In this document: piece by piece, positions 51,880 to 61,704 of the stretch | How the letters are laid out: every line of letters starts with the position of its first letter | Position numbering within the stretch: position 1 is the first letter of the stretch | Assembly (NCBI RefSeq): GCF_011090385.1 | Contig: NZ_SEWW01000002.1 | Coordinates: 361,825 to 425,824, forward strand | Length of the DNA: 64,000 bases | Direction: 5' to 3' | From: Aquirufa beregesia | GTDB lineage: Bacteria > Bacteroidota > Bacteroidia > Cytophagales > Spirosomataceae | Position numbers and translations under genes: made by a program | The notes under the pieces: model-generated | Database searches by the model: none | What the model was told of the DNA's origin: nothing | The model's input: the letters and a program-made list of their open reading frames with translations, nothing else

Positions 51880-51947
51880 GTTGTTTGGTTCATTAAGTGA
51901 ATAGGAAGCGAAAGAACCATTTACTCCGTTCCCCATAATATTCTTCG

Positions 51948-51978
51948 CAAAGGTAAGTCAAATTTTTAAACTAGCCAA
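51948..51978 (-). promoter_or_regulatory. Promoter of rpsJ (TTG-N20-TACCTTTG)
   Basis: On the reverse strand TTG (51978-51976), 20 bp, then TACCTTTG (51955-51948). The expected start is near 51942, with a ~63-nt leader. Confidence 0.65.
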
Positions 51979-52060
51979 GAGAGGTTAATGTAGAATGTAA
52001 AGTGTAGAATTAAGAATGAATGGAAGCAAAATCTATTCTAAATTCTTCATTCTATATTGA

Positions 52061-54265
52061 CTAAAACTTCTGCCTATTGACCGCCTTTTCCTTAGCCATC
52101 GAGAATGCAGTAGCATGGGTTTGGTATAAAGCTGGATCTAATTTTTTCAAACGAGTCATTGCTTCTTCTGCATAGCTTATTTCCCCTTGTTGATATGCCT
52201 CCTGTATATACAAAGGATAAAATGCTGCTAAATCTTCGTTCCATTGTACCGCTGCCAAACTAGCCTGATAGGCTTCTTGGTGCCTATTGGCTTGATGCAA
52301 TAACGGAAGGGCTTGCTGTAAAATGCCCACGCTAAATGGATAAGATTGAATAGCCGATCTAGCTTGTGAGACGTTTTCCAGTCGGACCTTGGCTTTTACC
52401 TCTAATAGTTCCTGTTTCCAATGCTGTAATATGAGGCGGTACTCTTGTGCCTTCGTTTCATTTTCCTTTTGAACTAGCAAATCCAACTTATTTAAAGCAC
52501 GTAAGGGCTGTTGGTGATAATAATCCTGCCAAGCATCTAGGAATGCTATTTCTGGAAATTTCTGTAACCAATTCGGGTCCTTTATCCATTCTTGAATGGG
52601 GTAACTGGTCGACTGACCTTTAAAATACAGACTACTATTGTAAACTAAAGCAAAATCCCTTACATCCAGTTGAACATCAAATGCTTCTTGTGGGTATTGG
52701 GTCGGTAATTCATGTTTATTCTGCCAAAATAGGGCTAGTAAATTACTTTTGACTGCATGGTCTGAGCTAGTTGACCAGCTGGCTATTTCATCCTTTTTGC
52801 CTATTTGACTACCATGACGAACATCAAAATACAGTAGATTGGCCCAGGTAATCGGACTTGTGGAAGCCAATTCTTTGGCCATGACAACATAGTAAGCGGC
52901 GGAATCAATCTGCTTTAATTGCTCATAAACTCGACTTAATTGAGTGGAGATTTGCGGGCTTTCAGGAAATAATTGATGGGCTTTTTTGAGCGTAAATAAA
53001 GATTCAAACCATTGGTTTTCATTTCCATAGATGTTGGCTAGGGCTACAAAGTTTTTCTCCTTTGGATTTTTGATTTGACTGGTTTGTAAATAATAGGCTT
53101 GTTTCTCTATATCACCGGCAGCCTGTGACATACGAGCCAAACTCAAATTGCTTTTTTGATTCAGTTTGCTGTGAATCATGGCATTCTTATAGGACATTTG
53201 CTCCAGCATTCGATCGCCTACAAAATGCTCTACATCTCCTTGTTCATTATAATAAGCAGCCACGATTTGATGCCAGGCTGTTCCTTGTCGAGCGAAAACC
53301 CAAGAAACACATACAATAAATACCCCAATTTGTATTAAATAGATAGGGATGAAATGCGCCTTATGAATGACTTTATAGATGGCCAAGTTTTGTTGGATAG
53401 GCTCTTTGAAATTGGACCAAAGAAAAACGGGGAATAGCAGTGTCATGGCGATGTGCGTCATGAACCCCCAGCTTTCTAAAGCTCGAATGCCCACTTCATT
53501 ATTATTCCATAAAAAGGGTATTAGAATGGAATGACTTAGCAAAAACAAGGCAGCATATAATCTTTGTTGGGGTTTTTCATCCAAACGAAGACGTCGAAAC
53601 ATACCTATAGCAAAACTAATTTCTAGGATGATAAAAGCAGGGACATACAAGGTGGAGGTCCAAAATCCCCACAGATTCCCCATACTTAAGATGAGATTGA
53701 TCAAATAAAACAGCATGAAGCCCATAAATTTCTTCTGACTGGATGTTTTGTCTGGACTATGTGAAATTTCTAGGATTATAGAAGGAATAGCTGAGCTGCT
53801 TAAAATGCATAGCCATCCAGCGGAAATACAAGCAATAATCACCCATGGGCTATGCAAAAAGCTGAACCATTCCATGGCGCTTAATTGGACATTTCTCCAA
53901 AAGATAATGCCACACCACACAAGAAGACCTAACACAATTTGTCGCCATGAGACTTTGGCCCAGGACTGAACAAATTGTCCAAGGAGAGTTAAACCCAAAA
54001 TAGCTAACAAGGCACCGAGTAACATGGGCCAAAATACAGGGGCTACTGATTGTACATAGTAATGCTGACGTACCAAAAATATGGAGGACTGGGGGGAGGT
54101 ATTTGATTCTGGGAATAAAGAGATGCTTTGAGGGATTAATTCACTGACTTCTTTCCAAGCCAAACCTTCTATTCCTCCCCAAACGTATATTCCTAGGCAA
54201 AAGAGACTAAGTAGGGAAGAAAAGATAAACCAGATGGCAGGTATTTGATCAATTCGCTGTTTCAT
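52061..54265 (-). CDS. Polytopic membrane protein with C-terminal TPR region, unknown function
   Basis: A 734-residue protein. Around ten membrane helices lie in the first ~340 residues (for example FWPMLLGALLAILGLTLLGQ and FIPIYLIQIGVFIVCVSWVF). The remaining ~390 residues are TPR-like helical pairs (NLSLARMSQAAGDIEKQAYY; AQIST-type repeats near 425-460; PLYIQEAYQQGEISYAEEAM at the end). This resembles membrane proteins that scaffold envelope complexes, but I recognise no specific family. It is preceded by the divergent atpD. Confidence 0.78.
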   Translation of the reverse strand: MKQRIDQIPAIWFIFSSLLSLFCLGIYVWGGIEGLAWKEVSELIPQSISLFPESNTSPQSSIFLVRQHYYVQSVAPVFWPMLLGALLAILGLTLLGQFVQSWAKVSWRQIVLGLLVWCGIIFWRNVQLSAMEWFSFLHSPWVIIACISAGWLCILSSSAIPSIILEISHSPDKTSSQKKFMGFMLFYLINLILSMGNLWGFWTSTLYVPAFIILEISFAIGMFRRLRLDEKPQQRLYAALFLLSHSILIPFLWNNNEVGIRALESWGFMTHIAMTLLFPVFLWSNFKEPIQQNLAIYKVIHKAHFIPIYLIQIGVFIVCVSWVFARQGTAWHQIVAAYYNEQGDVEHFVGDRMLEQMSYKNAMIHSKLNQKSNLSLARMSQAAGDIEKQAYYLQTSQIKNPKEKNFVALANIYGNENQWFESLFTLKKAHQLFPESPQISTQLSRVYEQLKQIDSAAYYVVMAKELASTSPITWANLLYFDVRHGSQIGKKDEIASWSTSSDHAVKSNLLALFWQNKHELPTQYPQEAFDVQLDVRDFALVYNSSLYFKGQSTSYPIQEWIKDPNWLQKFPEIAFLDAWQDYYHQQPLRALNKLDLLVQKENETKAQEYRLILQHWKQELLEVKAKVRLENVSQARSAIQSYPFSVGILQQALPLLHQANRHQEAYQASLAAVQWNEDLAAFYPLYIQEAYQQGEISYAEEAMTRLKKLDPALYQTHATAFSMAKEKAVNRQKF

Positions 54266-54380
54266 GCATGGGATAAAAATAGGCAGTGGGTATATAACGT
54301 AAATTTCTGCATAAACTTTAATTCATTCAAAGAAAAGGGCGGATATCGACAAAAAATAGCAAAAAAATACAAACTTCGGT

Positions 54381-54411
54381 TTTGCTAATTGGAATTTACC
54401 GACTAATTTTG
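54381..54411 (+). promoter_or_regulatory. Promoter of atpDC (TTTG-N19-TAATTTTG)
   Basis: TTTG (54381-54384), 19 bp, then TAATTTTG (54404-54411). The expected start is near 54418, with a ~65-nt leader to atpD. Confidence 0.72.
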
Positions 54412-54461
54412 CAATCCGAATGTCAATAGCATTCGATTCAATAACAATTCTTAGTTTTTAA

Positions 54462-56000
<1,539 letters not shown>

Positions 56001-56009
56001 AAAATAGAT

Positions 56010-56240
56010 ATGTTTGTAGAAATTATTACACCCGACCGTAAAGTGTTTTCCGCAGAAGCTTCTGTGGTGACTTTACCTGGCGTTAATGGTTCCTTTCAAA
56101 TTTTGAATGATCACGCAGCTTTAGTAAGTACTTTGAAAAAAGGTTTACTAACTGCTGATAAAGAATCATTTGAAATTGAGGGAGGAGTTGTGGAAGTATT
56201 AAATAATAAAGTGCTTATCCTTGCAGAAGGCGTTAATTAA
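56010..56240 (+). CDS. atpC: F-type ATP synthase subunit epsilon (short form)
   Basis: 76 residues, covering only the N-terminal beta-sandwich (PDRKVFSAEASVVTLPGVNG, FQILNDHAALVSTLKKG). The C-terminal helical inhibitory arm of the ~130-residue form is absent, as is usual for short epsilon subunits in this phylum. It connects the F1 rotor to the c-ring. It is coupled to atpD and lies 4 bp before a lipoprotein gene. Confidence 0.92.
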   Translation: MFVEIITPDRKVFSAEASVVTLPGVNGSFQILNDHAALVSTLKKGLLTADKESFEIEGGVVEVLNNKVLILAEGVN

Positions 56241-56244
56241 TTCC

Positions 56245-56781
56245 ATGAAAAACTTAGCCATTGTATTGTTTGCTGTTTTCCTTTTAAGTAGTTGTTCTCA
56301 ACAAGCTTATTTGACAGGGTCTTTGATGACTTTAATCAAAGAAAACCAACTTCCCCTAGAGAAGATTCAGTTTTACAATGACAATGCCCTTTTTCTGGAA
56401 AGAGAATTAAATGCCTCCGATGCCAATGTTAAATCGGGTAAGATTATTTTAATCAATGGTAAGTCAATTAACCGTGTGACACTAGAACAACAGACTCCTG
56501 GTGTGTTAGTGAAACAAGCCAATGATCAATTACTAATCTCCTTTGAAGCAGGAGCTGGTGAAGAAAAAAGTTTGCATTTCGGCCCAGTAGTAGGTGAAAG
56601 AGGAGAATATTATTATCAATTGGTGGATGATGCAGGAAGTCCTACTTTCTCTCGATTGAATTATGATGGAAATAAATACCTGCTTTATAATAAAAAGAAA
56701 GTACGTCTGATGATTATGAAGTCTTCATTCTCTGGTTTGAAGGTGAATAGCAAAAGAATGCGAGGTAATCGTGTGAGATAA
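56245..56781 (+). CDS. Lipoprotein of unknown function
   Basis: 178 residues. The signal is MKNLAIVLFAVFLLSSCSQQ with the lipobox Cys at residue 17. A ~160-residue beta-rich domain follows (SGKIILINGKSINRVTLEQQ; YYYQLVDDAGSPTFSRLNYD). I recognise no family. The ATG at 56245 begins exactly at the signal. It lies 4 bp after atpC on the same strand, so it is probably read through from the atp promoter, and a strong terminator follows. Confidence 0.75.
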   Translation: MKNLAIVLFAVFLLSSCSQQAYLTGSLMTLIKENQLPLEKIQFYNDNALFLERELNASDANVKSGKIILINGKSINRVTLEQQTPGVLVKQANDQLLISFEAGAGEEKSLHFGPVVGERGEYYYQLVDDAGSPTFSRLNYDGNKYLLYNKKKVRLMIMKSSFSGLKVNSKRMRGNRVR

Positions 56782-56803
56782 TCAGAAATATTTAGGAATT
56801 TTG

Positions 56804-56830
56804 AAAATAGGATGCTTGCATCCTATTTTT
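56804..56830 (+). terminator. Rho-independent terminator after the lipoprotein gene
   Basis: A perfect 12-bp stem AAAATAGGATGC / GCATCCTATTTT with a 2-nt loop, followed by a T run. Its centre contains ATGCTTGCAT, which recurs 44 bp downstream in the MarR operator. Confidence 0.85.
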
Positions 56831-56853
56831 TTTTGTCTCATTTTTACATAATG

Positions 56854-56867
56854 GTATGCTTGCATAC
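56854..56867 (+). promoter_or_regulatory. Candidate MarR operator (inverted repeat GTATGC-TT-GCATAC)
   Basis: A perfect 6-bp inverted repeat with a 2-bp centre lies 18 bp before the MarR ATG, the usual position and size for a self-regulating MarR dimer site. Confidence 0.65.
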
Positions 56868-56885
56868 TAAATTAACTCCTTGATC

Positions 56886-57344
56886 ATGAAAGCAGAAAGT
56901 ACCTTTGATTTCCAAATTAAATCAGCTTGGTATGCCATCAGCCGGATGTATAATACCTATGCCGCACAATTTGATATGTCCATGGCCATAGGTTATGTGT
57001 TGCTGCATATTGATAAAGACGGAACTCCTGCTACCAAAATAGCACCTGCGCTGGGTCTAGAAGCCAGAAGTTTGACGCGCATGCTGAAAACATTAGAAGA
57101 TAAAAAATGGATACGCCGAGAGACTAATTATGCCGATAAGCGCGTTGTTAAGATATTCTTAACTGATTTAGGTAAGAAAAAAAGAGATGTGGCTAAGCAA
57201 GGAGTTATATTATTTAATGAAAAGCTATTTGAACGAATTGGTGCCGAACAGTCCCATGAGTTCTTTAAAGTGATACAATCCATTAATCAGTTTTTGGAAG
57301 AAGATGCTACTGAAATTCTACAAACGCTGAATCAAAAGTCTTAA
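56886..57344 (+). CDS. MarR-family transcriptional regulator
   Basis: A 152-residue winged-helix protein. The recognition-helix region is TKIAPALGLEARSLTRMLKT and the wing is LEDKKWIRRETNYADKRVVK. The N- and C-terminal helices are for dimerisation. I prefer the ATG at 56886 over the TTG at 56880. It lies 61 bp upstream of an acyl-CoA dehydrogenase gene on the same strand and probably controls it, perhaps in response to an acyl-CoA or fatty acid (inference). A likely operator overlaps its own promoter region. Confidence 0.9.
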   Translation: MKAESTFDFQIKSAWYAISRMYNTYAAQFDMSMAIGYVLLHIDKDGTPATKIAPALGLEARSLTRMLKTLEDKKWIRRETNYADKRVVKIFLTDLGKKKRDVAKQGVILFNEKLFERIGAEQSHEFFKVIQSINQFLEEDATEILQTLNQKS

Positions 57345-57405
57345 ATACACTCATCAACAAATTTCAAAAAGTTATTACATTCATCAACATTTTAAACCCA
57401 ATACC

Positions 57406-59196
57406 ATGTCTACGAACAAAACAATGAAAGGGGGAGAGTTTTTAATTCGCCCACTCTTACCAGAGGAATTATTTATTCCCGAGGAGTTTTCAGAGGAGCA
57501 GAAGATGATAGGTCAGACTTGCATTGACTTTATCAAAACGGAGATTCAACCTCGTTTGGAAGAAATGGATGGGGCTAAGGACGGTTCTGTCATGGTGGAC
57601 ATGATGGATAAGGCAGGAAACCTAGGTTTATTGGGAACTTCTGTCCCCGAAGAGTATGGTGGATTTGGAATGGACTTTAATACCTCCATGTTAGTAGCAG
57701 AGGCTTGTGGTTCAGGTCATTCATTTGCTGTGGCATTATCTGCCCATACGGGCATTGGAACGCTCCCTATTTTGTATTATGGTACTGAGGATCAAAAACA
57801 ACGCTATTTGCCTAAGCTAGCTTCTGGTGAATGGAAAGCTGCCTATTGTTTGACCGAACCAGATTCAGGTTCAGACGCTAATGCTGCCAAATCCAAAGCC
57901 GTTTTATCGAAAGAAGGAAAACATTATTTGATTACTGGTCAAAAAATGTGGATCACCAACGGCGGATTTGCAGATGTCTTTATTGTTTTTGCGAAAATAG
58001 CTGACGATAAAAACCTAACGGCCTTCATTGTGGAGAAAAGTTTTGGGGGCATTACCATGAATGAAGAAGAACGTAAAATGGGAATTAAAGGTAGTTCTAC
58101 TCGTCAAATCTTCTTTAATGACTGTCCAGTACCAGTGGAGAATTTATTATTCAAACGCGAAGGTGGGTTTAAAATAGCGGTTAATATTTTGAATATCGGT
58201 CGAATTAAATTAGCTGCAGCCGTGATTGGAGCAGGTAAACGCGTCATCGATCAGGCTGTTCAATATGCCAATGACCGTAAACAATTTGGGCAATCCTTGC
58301 ATCAGTTTGGTGCCATCAAATTTAAGATTGCTGAAATGATTGTAAAAAATTATGCCTGTGAATCAGCTTGTTATCGAGTAGGACAAAACATTGACGATAC
58401 CATATCCGAGTTAAAAGCAGCCGGGATGAATGATTCCGAAGCGAAGTTAAAAGGAGTAGAGCAATTTGCGATTGAATGTGCTTTGTTAAAAGTACATGGT
58501 TCAGAAACGTTGGATTATTCGGTGGATGAAGGTGTTCAAATTTACGGAGGTATGGGATTTTCTGCCGAAGCTCCTATGGATAGAGCTTATCGGGACTCAA
58601 GAATCAACCGTATTTTTGAAGGAACCAACGAGATAAATCGATTATTGGCAGTAGGTACCGTCATCAAGCGTGCGATGAAAGGCGAGCTGGATATCATGAC
58701 AGCAGCTATGGCCGTTGGGAAGGAGATATTAGGAGTGCCTGATTTTTCCTCATCGGTGCCAGAAGGTATTTTTGGAAAAGAATATAAAGTGATAGCCAAC
58801 TTAAAAAAGGCTTTACTAATGTCCGCAGGAGGGGCCTTGCAGAAGTACACCACAGAAATCGAACAAGAGCAAGAAATCTTGATGTCTTTGGCTGATATGA
58901 TGATCGAAATTTATGTGGCCGAGTCAGTTTTGGTACGAGTAGACAAATTAATTCTGCAATCAGGTGAAGCGGCAAATGAAATTGCTAAAGAATGTGCATT
59001 GGTTTATTTACATGAAGCTGTTGATAAAATTCATCATCATGGCAAGGAGGTAATTACTGGTTTTGCTACTGGAGATGAGTTAAACGTTATGTTAATGGGA
59101 TTGAAGCGCTTTACGAAAATTGATCCTAAAAACTTGAAAGAGGCTCGACGTAAAATTGCGGAGGCTGCCATTCTTAAAATGGGCTATATTTTTTAA
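57406..59196 (+). CDS. Acyl-CoA dehydrogenase
   Basis: A 596-residue flavoenzyme of the longer type. The FAD and substrate sites are in AYCLTEPDSGSDANAAKSKA and GQKMWITNGGFADVF; the C-terminal signature is QIYGGMGFSAEAPMDRAYRD, followed by RIFEGTNEINRLL, where the catalytic Glu region lies. A ~180-residue extra C-terminal helical part separates it from the ~385-residue classical form. It oxidises acyl-CoA in fatty-acid degradation. The thiolase and hydratase genes that often accompany it are not here. It lies next to a MarR regulator. Confidence 0.94.
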   Translation: MSTNKTMKGGEFLIRPLLPEELFIPEEFSEEQKMIGQTCIDFIKTEIQPRLEEMDGAKDGSVMVDMMDKAGNLGLLGTSVPEEYGGFGMDFNTSMLVAEACGSGHSFAVALSAHTGIGTLPILYYGTEDQKQRYLPKLASGEWKAAYCLTEPDSGSDANAAKSKAVLSKEGKHYLITGQKMWITNGGFADVFIVFAKIADDKNLTAFIVEKSFGGITMNEEERKMGIKGSSTRQIFFNDCPVPVENLLFKREGGFKIAVNILNIGRIKLAAAVIGAGKRVIDQAVQYANDRKQFGQSLHQFGAIKFKIAEMIVKNYACESACYRVGQNIDDTISELKAAGMNDSEAKLKGVEQFAIECALLKVHGSETLDYSVDEGVQIYGGMGFSAEAPMDRAYRDSRINRIFEGTNEINRLLAVGTVIKRAMKGELDIMTAAMAVGKEILGVPDFSSSVPEGIFGKEYKVIANLKKALLMSAGGALQKYTTEIEQEQEILMSLADMMIEIYVAESVLVRVDKLILQSGEAANEIAKECALVYLHEAVDKIHHHGKEVITGFATGDELNVMLMGLKRFTKIDPKNLKEARRKIAEAAILKMGYIF

Positions 59197-59237
59197 AAAA
59201 AAATGGTAATAAGGACAAGATTTAGCGATTTCATTCA

Positions 59238-59245
59238 TACTTTTG
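59238..59245 (+). promoter_or_regulatory. Candidate -7 element (TACTTTTG) for the OmpA lipoprotein gene
   Basis: TACTTTTG lies 54 bp before the ATG at 59299. No TTG is found at -33. Confidence 0.42.
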
Positions 59246-59298
59246 TGGCAATTATATTTTAAACATTGAGTCATTAACCCCCAAACCGAATCATCATT

Positions 59299-60198
59299 AT
59301 GAAAAAATTACTTTTAGTAATCGCTCTGATGCCGTTTTTCTTTTCTTGCGCAAGCAAAAAGAAAATTGCTGATTTGCAATCACGTTTAACAGAACTACAA
59401 GCTAGTAGTGACCAATCGCTTGCTAAATCAAGGGCTGATCTTGCTGATTGTCAATCTTTAACAGCTAGTTTACAAGCTGAGATTAAGAAGAGAGATGCTG
59501 AATTAGAAGCAAGAACTACTTCTTTGAAGAATTTACAAGAGCAATTGGATTACATGAAAAGAACTAATACCAATTTGTTAGATCGTTTGTCTGATTTGTC
59601 AATAATCAATAAATCAGGTGCTGAAAGTATCCGTAAGTCATTGGATGCCTTGAATGAGCAAGGTAAGTACATCAAAGATTTGAACTCTACTATCCAACGT
59701 AAAGATTCTATTAATTTATCATTAGTGATGAACTTGAAGCGTTCACTAGCTGATGTGAATGATGAAGATGTAACGGTAGAAGTGAAGAAAGGTGTAGTTT
59801 ATATTTCTATTTCTGATAAGTTAATGTTTGCTTCTGGTAGCTCAGTCATTAATACAAAAGCGGAAGCTGTGTTGGCTAAAGTAGCTAAAGTAGTAAATGA
59901 CCATAAAGATTTGGATATCTTAGTTGAAGGCCATACAGATAGTGTACCTATTTCTACAGATTGTATCAAAGATAACTGGGATTTAAGTGCTAAGCGTGCT
60001 ACTTCGGTTGTTCGTTTATTACAAACTAAATTCTCAGTAGATCCTGAGCGTATGACTGCTGGTGGACGTGGAGAGTTTGAGCCACAAGCTGAGAACAAGA
60101 GCAAGTCTGGACGTAAGATGAATCGTCGTACTGAAATCATCGTTACCCCTAAATTGGATCAATTCTTTAATTTGTTAGCTCCTCCTTCTGGAAAGTAA
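59299..60198 (+). CDS. OmpA-family lipoprotein with coiled-coil spacer
   Basis: 299 residues. The lipoprotein signal MKKLLLVIALMPFFFSCASK has its Cys at residue 17. A coiled coil follows from about 20 to 140 (repeated LQ/L heptads), then an OmpA_C peptidoglycan-binding domain at ~165-285 (LVEGHTDSVPISTD, LSAKRATSVVRLL, GGRGEFEP). It probably tethers the outer membrane to peptidoglycan. It is monocistronic, with a strong terminator after the stop. Confidence 0.9.
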   Translation: MKKLLLVIALMPFFFSCASKKKIADLQSRLTELQASSDQSLAKSRADLADCQSLTASLQAEIKKRDAELEARTTSLKNLQEQLDYMKRTNTNLLDRLSDLSIINKSGAESIRKSLDALNEQGKYIKDLNSTIQRKDSINLSLVMNLKRSLADVNDEDVTVEVKKGVVYISISDKLMFASGSSVINTKAEAVLAKVAKVVNDHKDLDILVEGHTDSVPISTDCIKDNWDLSAKRATSVVRLLQTKFSVDPERMTAGGRGEFEPQAENKSKSGRKMNRRTEIIVTPKLDQFFNLLAPPSGK

Positions 60199-60216
60199 TC
60201 AAATGATATATAATTG

Positions 60217-60245
60217 AAAAGGGCCTCATGCGAGGCCCTTTTTTT
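60217..60245. terminator. Bidirectional rho-independent terminator
   Basis: The stem AAAAGGGCCTC / GAGGCCCTTTT with loop ATGC and flanking A and T runs lies between the OmpA gene and the convergent LytTR gene. Confidence 0.88.
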
Positions 60246-60558
60246 ATGCGAAATGTTTTTTGACTAAGTCGAGCTTTCGACGAGAAATGGGGATTTCATT
60301 ACCCAGAATGGTAGTTAGCGTATTGGTGCCTTGGAAATTTTGTCCAGAAATATTTTCTCTATTTACTAAGTAAGATTTATGTGCCCGCAAAAACGGGTTC
60401 ATACGTAATTGAGATTCAAATTTCTTTAGCGTTTTGGCTATGGTGATTTGTTTTTTGTTTTTTAGGAATACGATGCTGTAATTTCCTTTTCCTTCAATGA
60501 ACACAATGTCGTCCACCGGGCATTGGTCAATGCTCGGCAATTTAATGTCTTTTTTCAT
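60244..60558 (-). CDS. Stand-alone LytTR DNA-binding protein
   Basis: A 104-residue protein consisting of a single LytTR domain (DIVFIEGKGNYSIVFLKNKK; FLRAHKSYLVNRENI; IPISRRKLDLVKKHF). There is no receiver domain in front, so it is not a usual response regulator. I use the ATG at 60558 because the ATG at 60588 falls inside the TAAGTTTG element at 60586-60593. Targets and input are unknown. The stop lies within the shared terminator. Confidence 0.88.
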   Translation of the reverse strand: MKKDIKLPSIDQCPVDDIVFIEGKGNYSIVFLKNKKQITIAKTLKKFESQLRMNPFLRAHKSYLVNRENISGQNFQGTNTLTTILGNEIPISRRKLDLVKKHFA

Positions 60559-60585
60559 AGGTTTATTATAGTTAAAATAGGTTTG

Positions 60586-60593
60586 CAAACTTA
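60586..60593 (-). promoter_or_regulatory. Candidate -7 element (TAAGTTTG) for the LytTR gene
   Basis: The reverse-strand TAAGTTTG predicts a start near 60580, 22 nt before the ATG at 60558. No TTG at the usual distance. Confidence 0.45.
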
Positions 60594-60997
60594 CTCAACA
60601 AACTGTGATTATCTGTCCTGCATTTATCAAACGGTAAATAATCATTTTGAGTGGTTATCAAATTAAATTATAGAAAAGGATGATCATATTTTTCTGAATC
60701 GATTTTTATTAAGTGCTGACTATGAGTTAGATATAGGCAAATTGCCGATTTTTCCATAAACTAAACGCCTTTGATCCTTGAACCATCTTTTTATTATTTA
60801 TATGTATTGAGGTCTTATCTATTCATCCTCTTATGCTTTCTTTCATAAGATAAAATGGTGCTTTGAATTTGGATCAAAATAACTCTTTATAAACGAGCAA
60901 ATTAGGCAATTTTATATCTCTACTGACGGAAAATATATTATTCGATAATGAATGCTGAGAAATGGATGTATATTCCATAATTTGAAATGAAATATAC

Positions 60998-61201
60998 ATG
61001 AGGAAGAAATAGATAGAATCACTGCCTTTTGGATTGGCTATTGGAGATGCATTGGGAGTTCCAGTTGAGTTGATGAAATGGGAGGATATACGGAAAAATC
61101 CTGTTCAAGATATGCTAGGTAATGGAACGCATCTTCAAGCTCCAGCGACATTTTCTGTTGATGGTTCTTTGGCTTTTCATTGTGAGAAGCAAGTTGAATG
61201 A
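60998..61201 (+). pseudogene. Remnant of an ADP-ribosylglycohydrolase gene
   Basis: The frame from the ATG at 60998 meets a TAG at 61010-61012 and then reads FGLAIGDALGVPVELMKWED, RKNPVQDMLGNGTHLQAPAT and FSVDGSLAFHCEKQVE before TGA at 61199-61201. These blocks correspond to the conserved N-terminus of DraG-type ADP-ribosylglycohydrolases (GLAIGDALGVPVEF; NGTH-Q-P-GT(W/F)SDDGSL). The metal-binding SDD is changed to SVD. The remaining ~200 codons are missing, and nothing after 61201 is recognisable. It is clearly non-functional. Confidence 0.75.
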
Positions 61202-61286
61202 TGGAGAAGAGAGAAAAAGAGGCATGAATTCATGGCGATAATAATTTATTACCAGAATTGGCGATTGCATATCGTGATCTGTAAGT

Positions 61287-61316
61287 CCGGTTGCCTTCGA
61301 GAGCCTAAGGCACCGG
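61287..61316. repeat. REP-like palindrome
   Basis: CCGG-t-TGCCTT / AAGGCA-CCGG with a 9-nt loop and one bulged base. It lies just upstream of the 38-bp tandem repeats and resembles them in its CTTCGAGAG/CTCTGAG-like loop. Confidence 0.55.
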
Positions 61317-61346
61317 TTGAAAATAAATCGCAGCGGAAGCTATTTT

Positions 61347-61492
61347 TTCTAAGGTGGCTGAGGCTCTCTGAGTCGTTTGAGATTTTCTAAGGTGGCTGAG
61401 GTTCTCTGAGTCGGTTGAAACTTTCTAAGGTGGCTGAGACTCTCTGAGTTGTTTGAGATTTTCTAAGGTGGCTGAGGTTCTCGAAGCCACCT
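61347..61492. repeat. 38-bp tandem repeat, about 3.7 copies, ending in a hairpin
   Basis: TTCTAAGGTGGCTGAG recurs at 61347, 61385, 61423 and 61461, exactly 38 bp apart, with the remainder (TCTCTGAGT(C/T)G(T/G)TTGA) also shared. Only the last copy continues to AGCCACCT, so AGGTGGCT (61466-61473) and AGCCACCT (61485-61492) form a perfect 8-bp stem. The sequence type GGTGGCTGAG...CGAAGCCACC is that of REP palindromes. Confidence 0.85.
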
Positions 61493-61535
61493 CAAATAAA
61501 AAAAGACAAACCATAAAGATCTGCCTTTTTACTTG

Positions 61536-61608
<73 letters not shown>

Positions 61609-61621
61609 ATATATCGGAGTG

Positions 61622-61652
61622 CAAAGATGCAGGGTTTTGTCGAGAAAAACAA
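61622..61652 (-). promoter_or_regulatory. Promoter of the initiator tRNA (TTG-N20-CATCTTTG)
   Basis: On the reverse strand TTG (61652-61650), 20 bp, then CATCTTTG (61629-61622), one base off TAnnTTTG. The predicted start near 61616 leaves a leader of about 8 nt before the mature tRNA. Confidence 0.6.
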
Positions 61653-61653
61653 G

Positions 61654-61661
61654 TATCTTTG
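61654..61661 (+). promoter_or_regulatory. Candidate -7 element (TATCTTTG) for era
   Basis: TATCTTTG lies 43 bp before the era ATG at 61705. A TTTG lies 14 bp upstream, closer than usual. The box abuts the -33 element of the divergent tRNA promoter. Confidence 0.45.
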
Positions 61662-61704
61662 TATTTTAATATTCATTCCCTACTAACAGGGCATGTTTTT
61701 TCTT

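Noticed and set aside
60589-60997. Genes in the gap before the pseudogene
   Set aside because: All frames are short and broken, with no recognisable motif, RNA or repeat apart from the LytTR -7 box.
61347-61492. CRISPR-like array of 38-bp repeats
   Set aside because: Repeats touch each other without spacers; better explained as amplified REP element.
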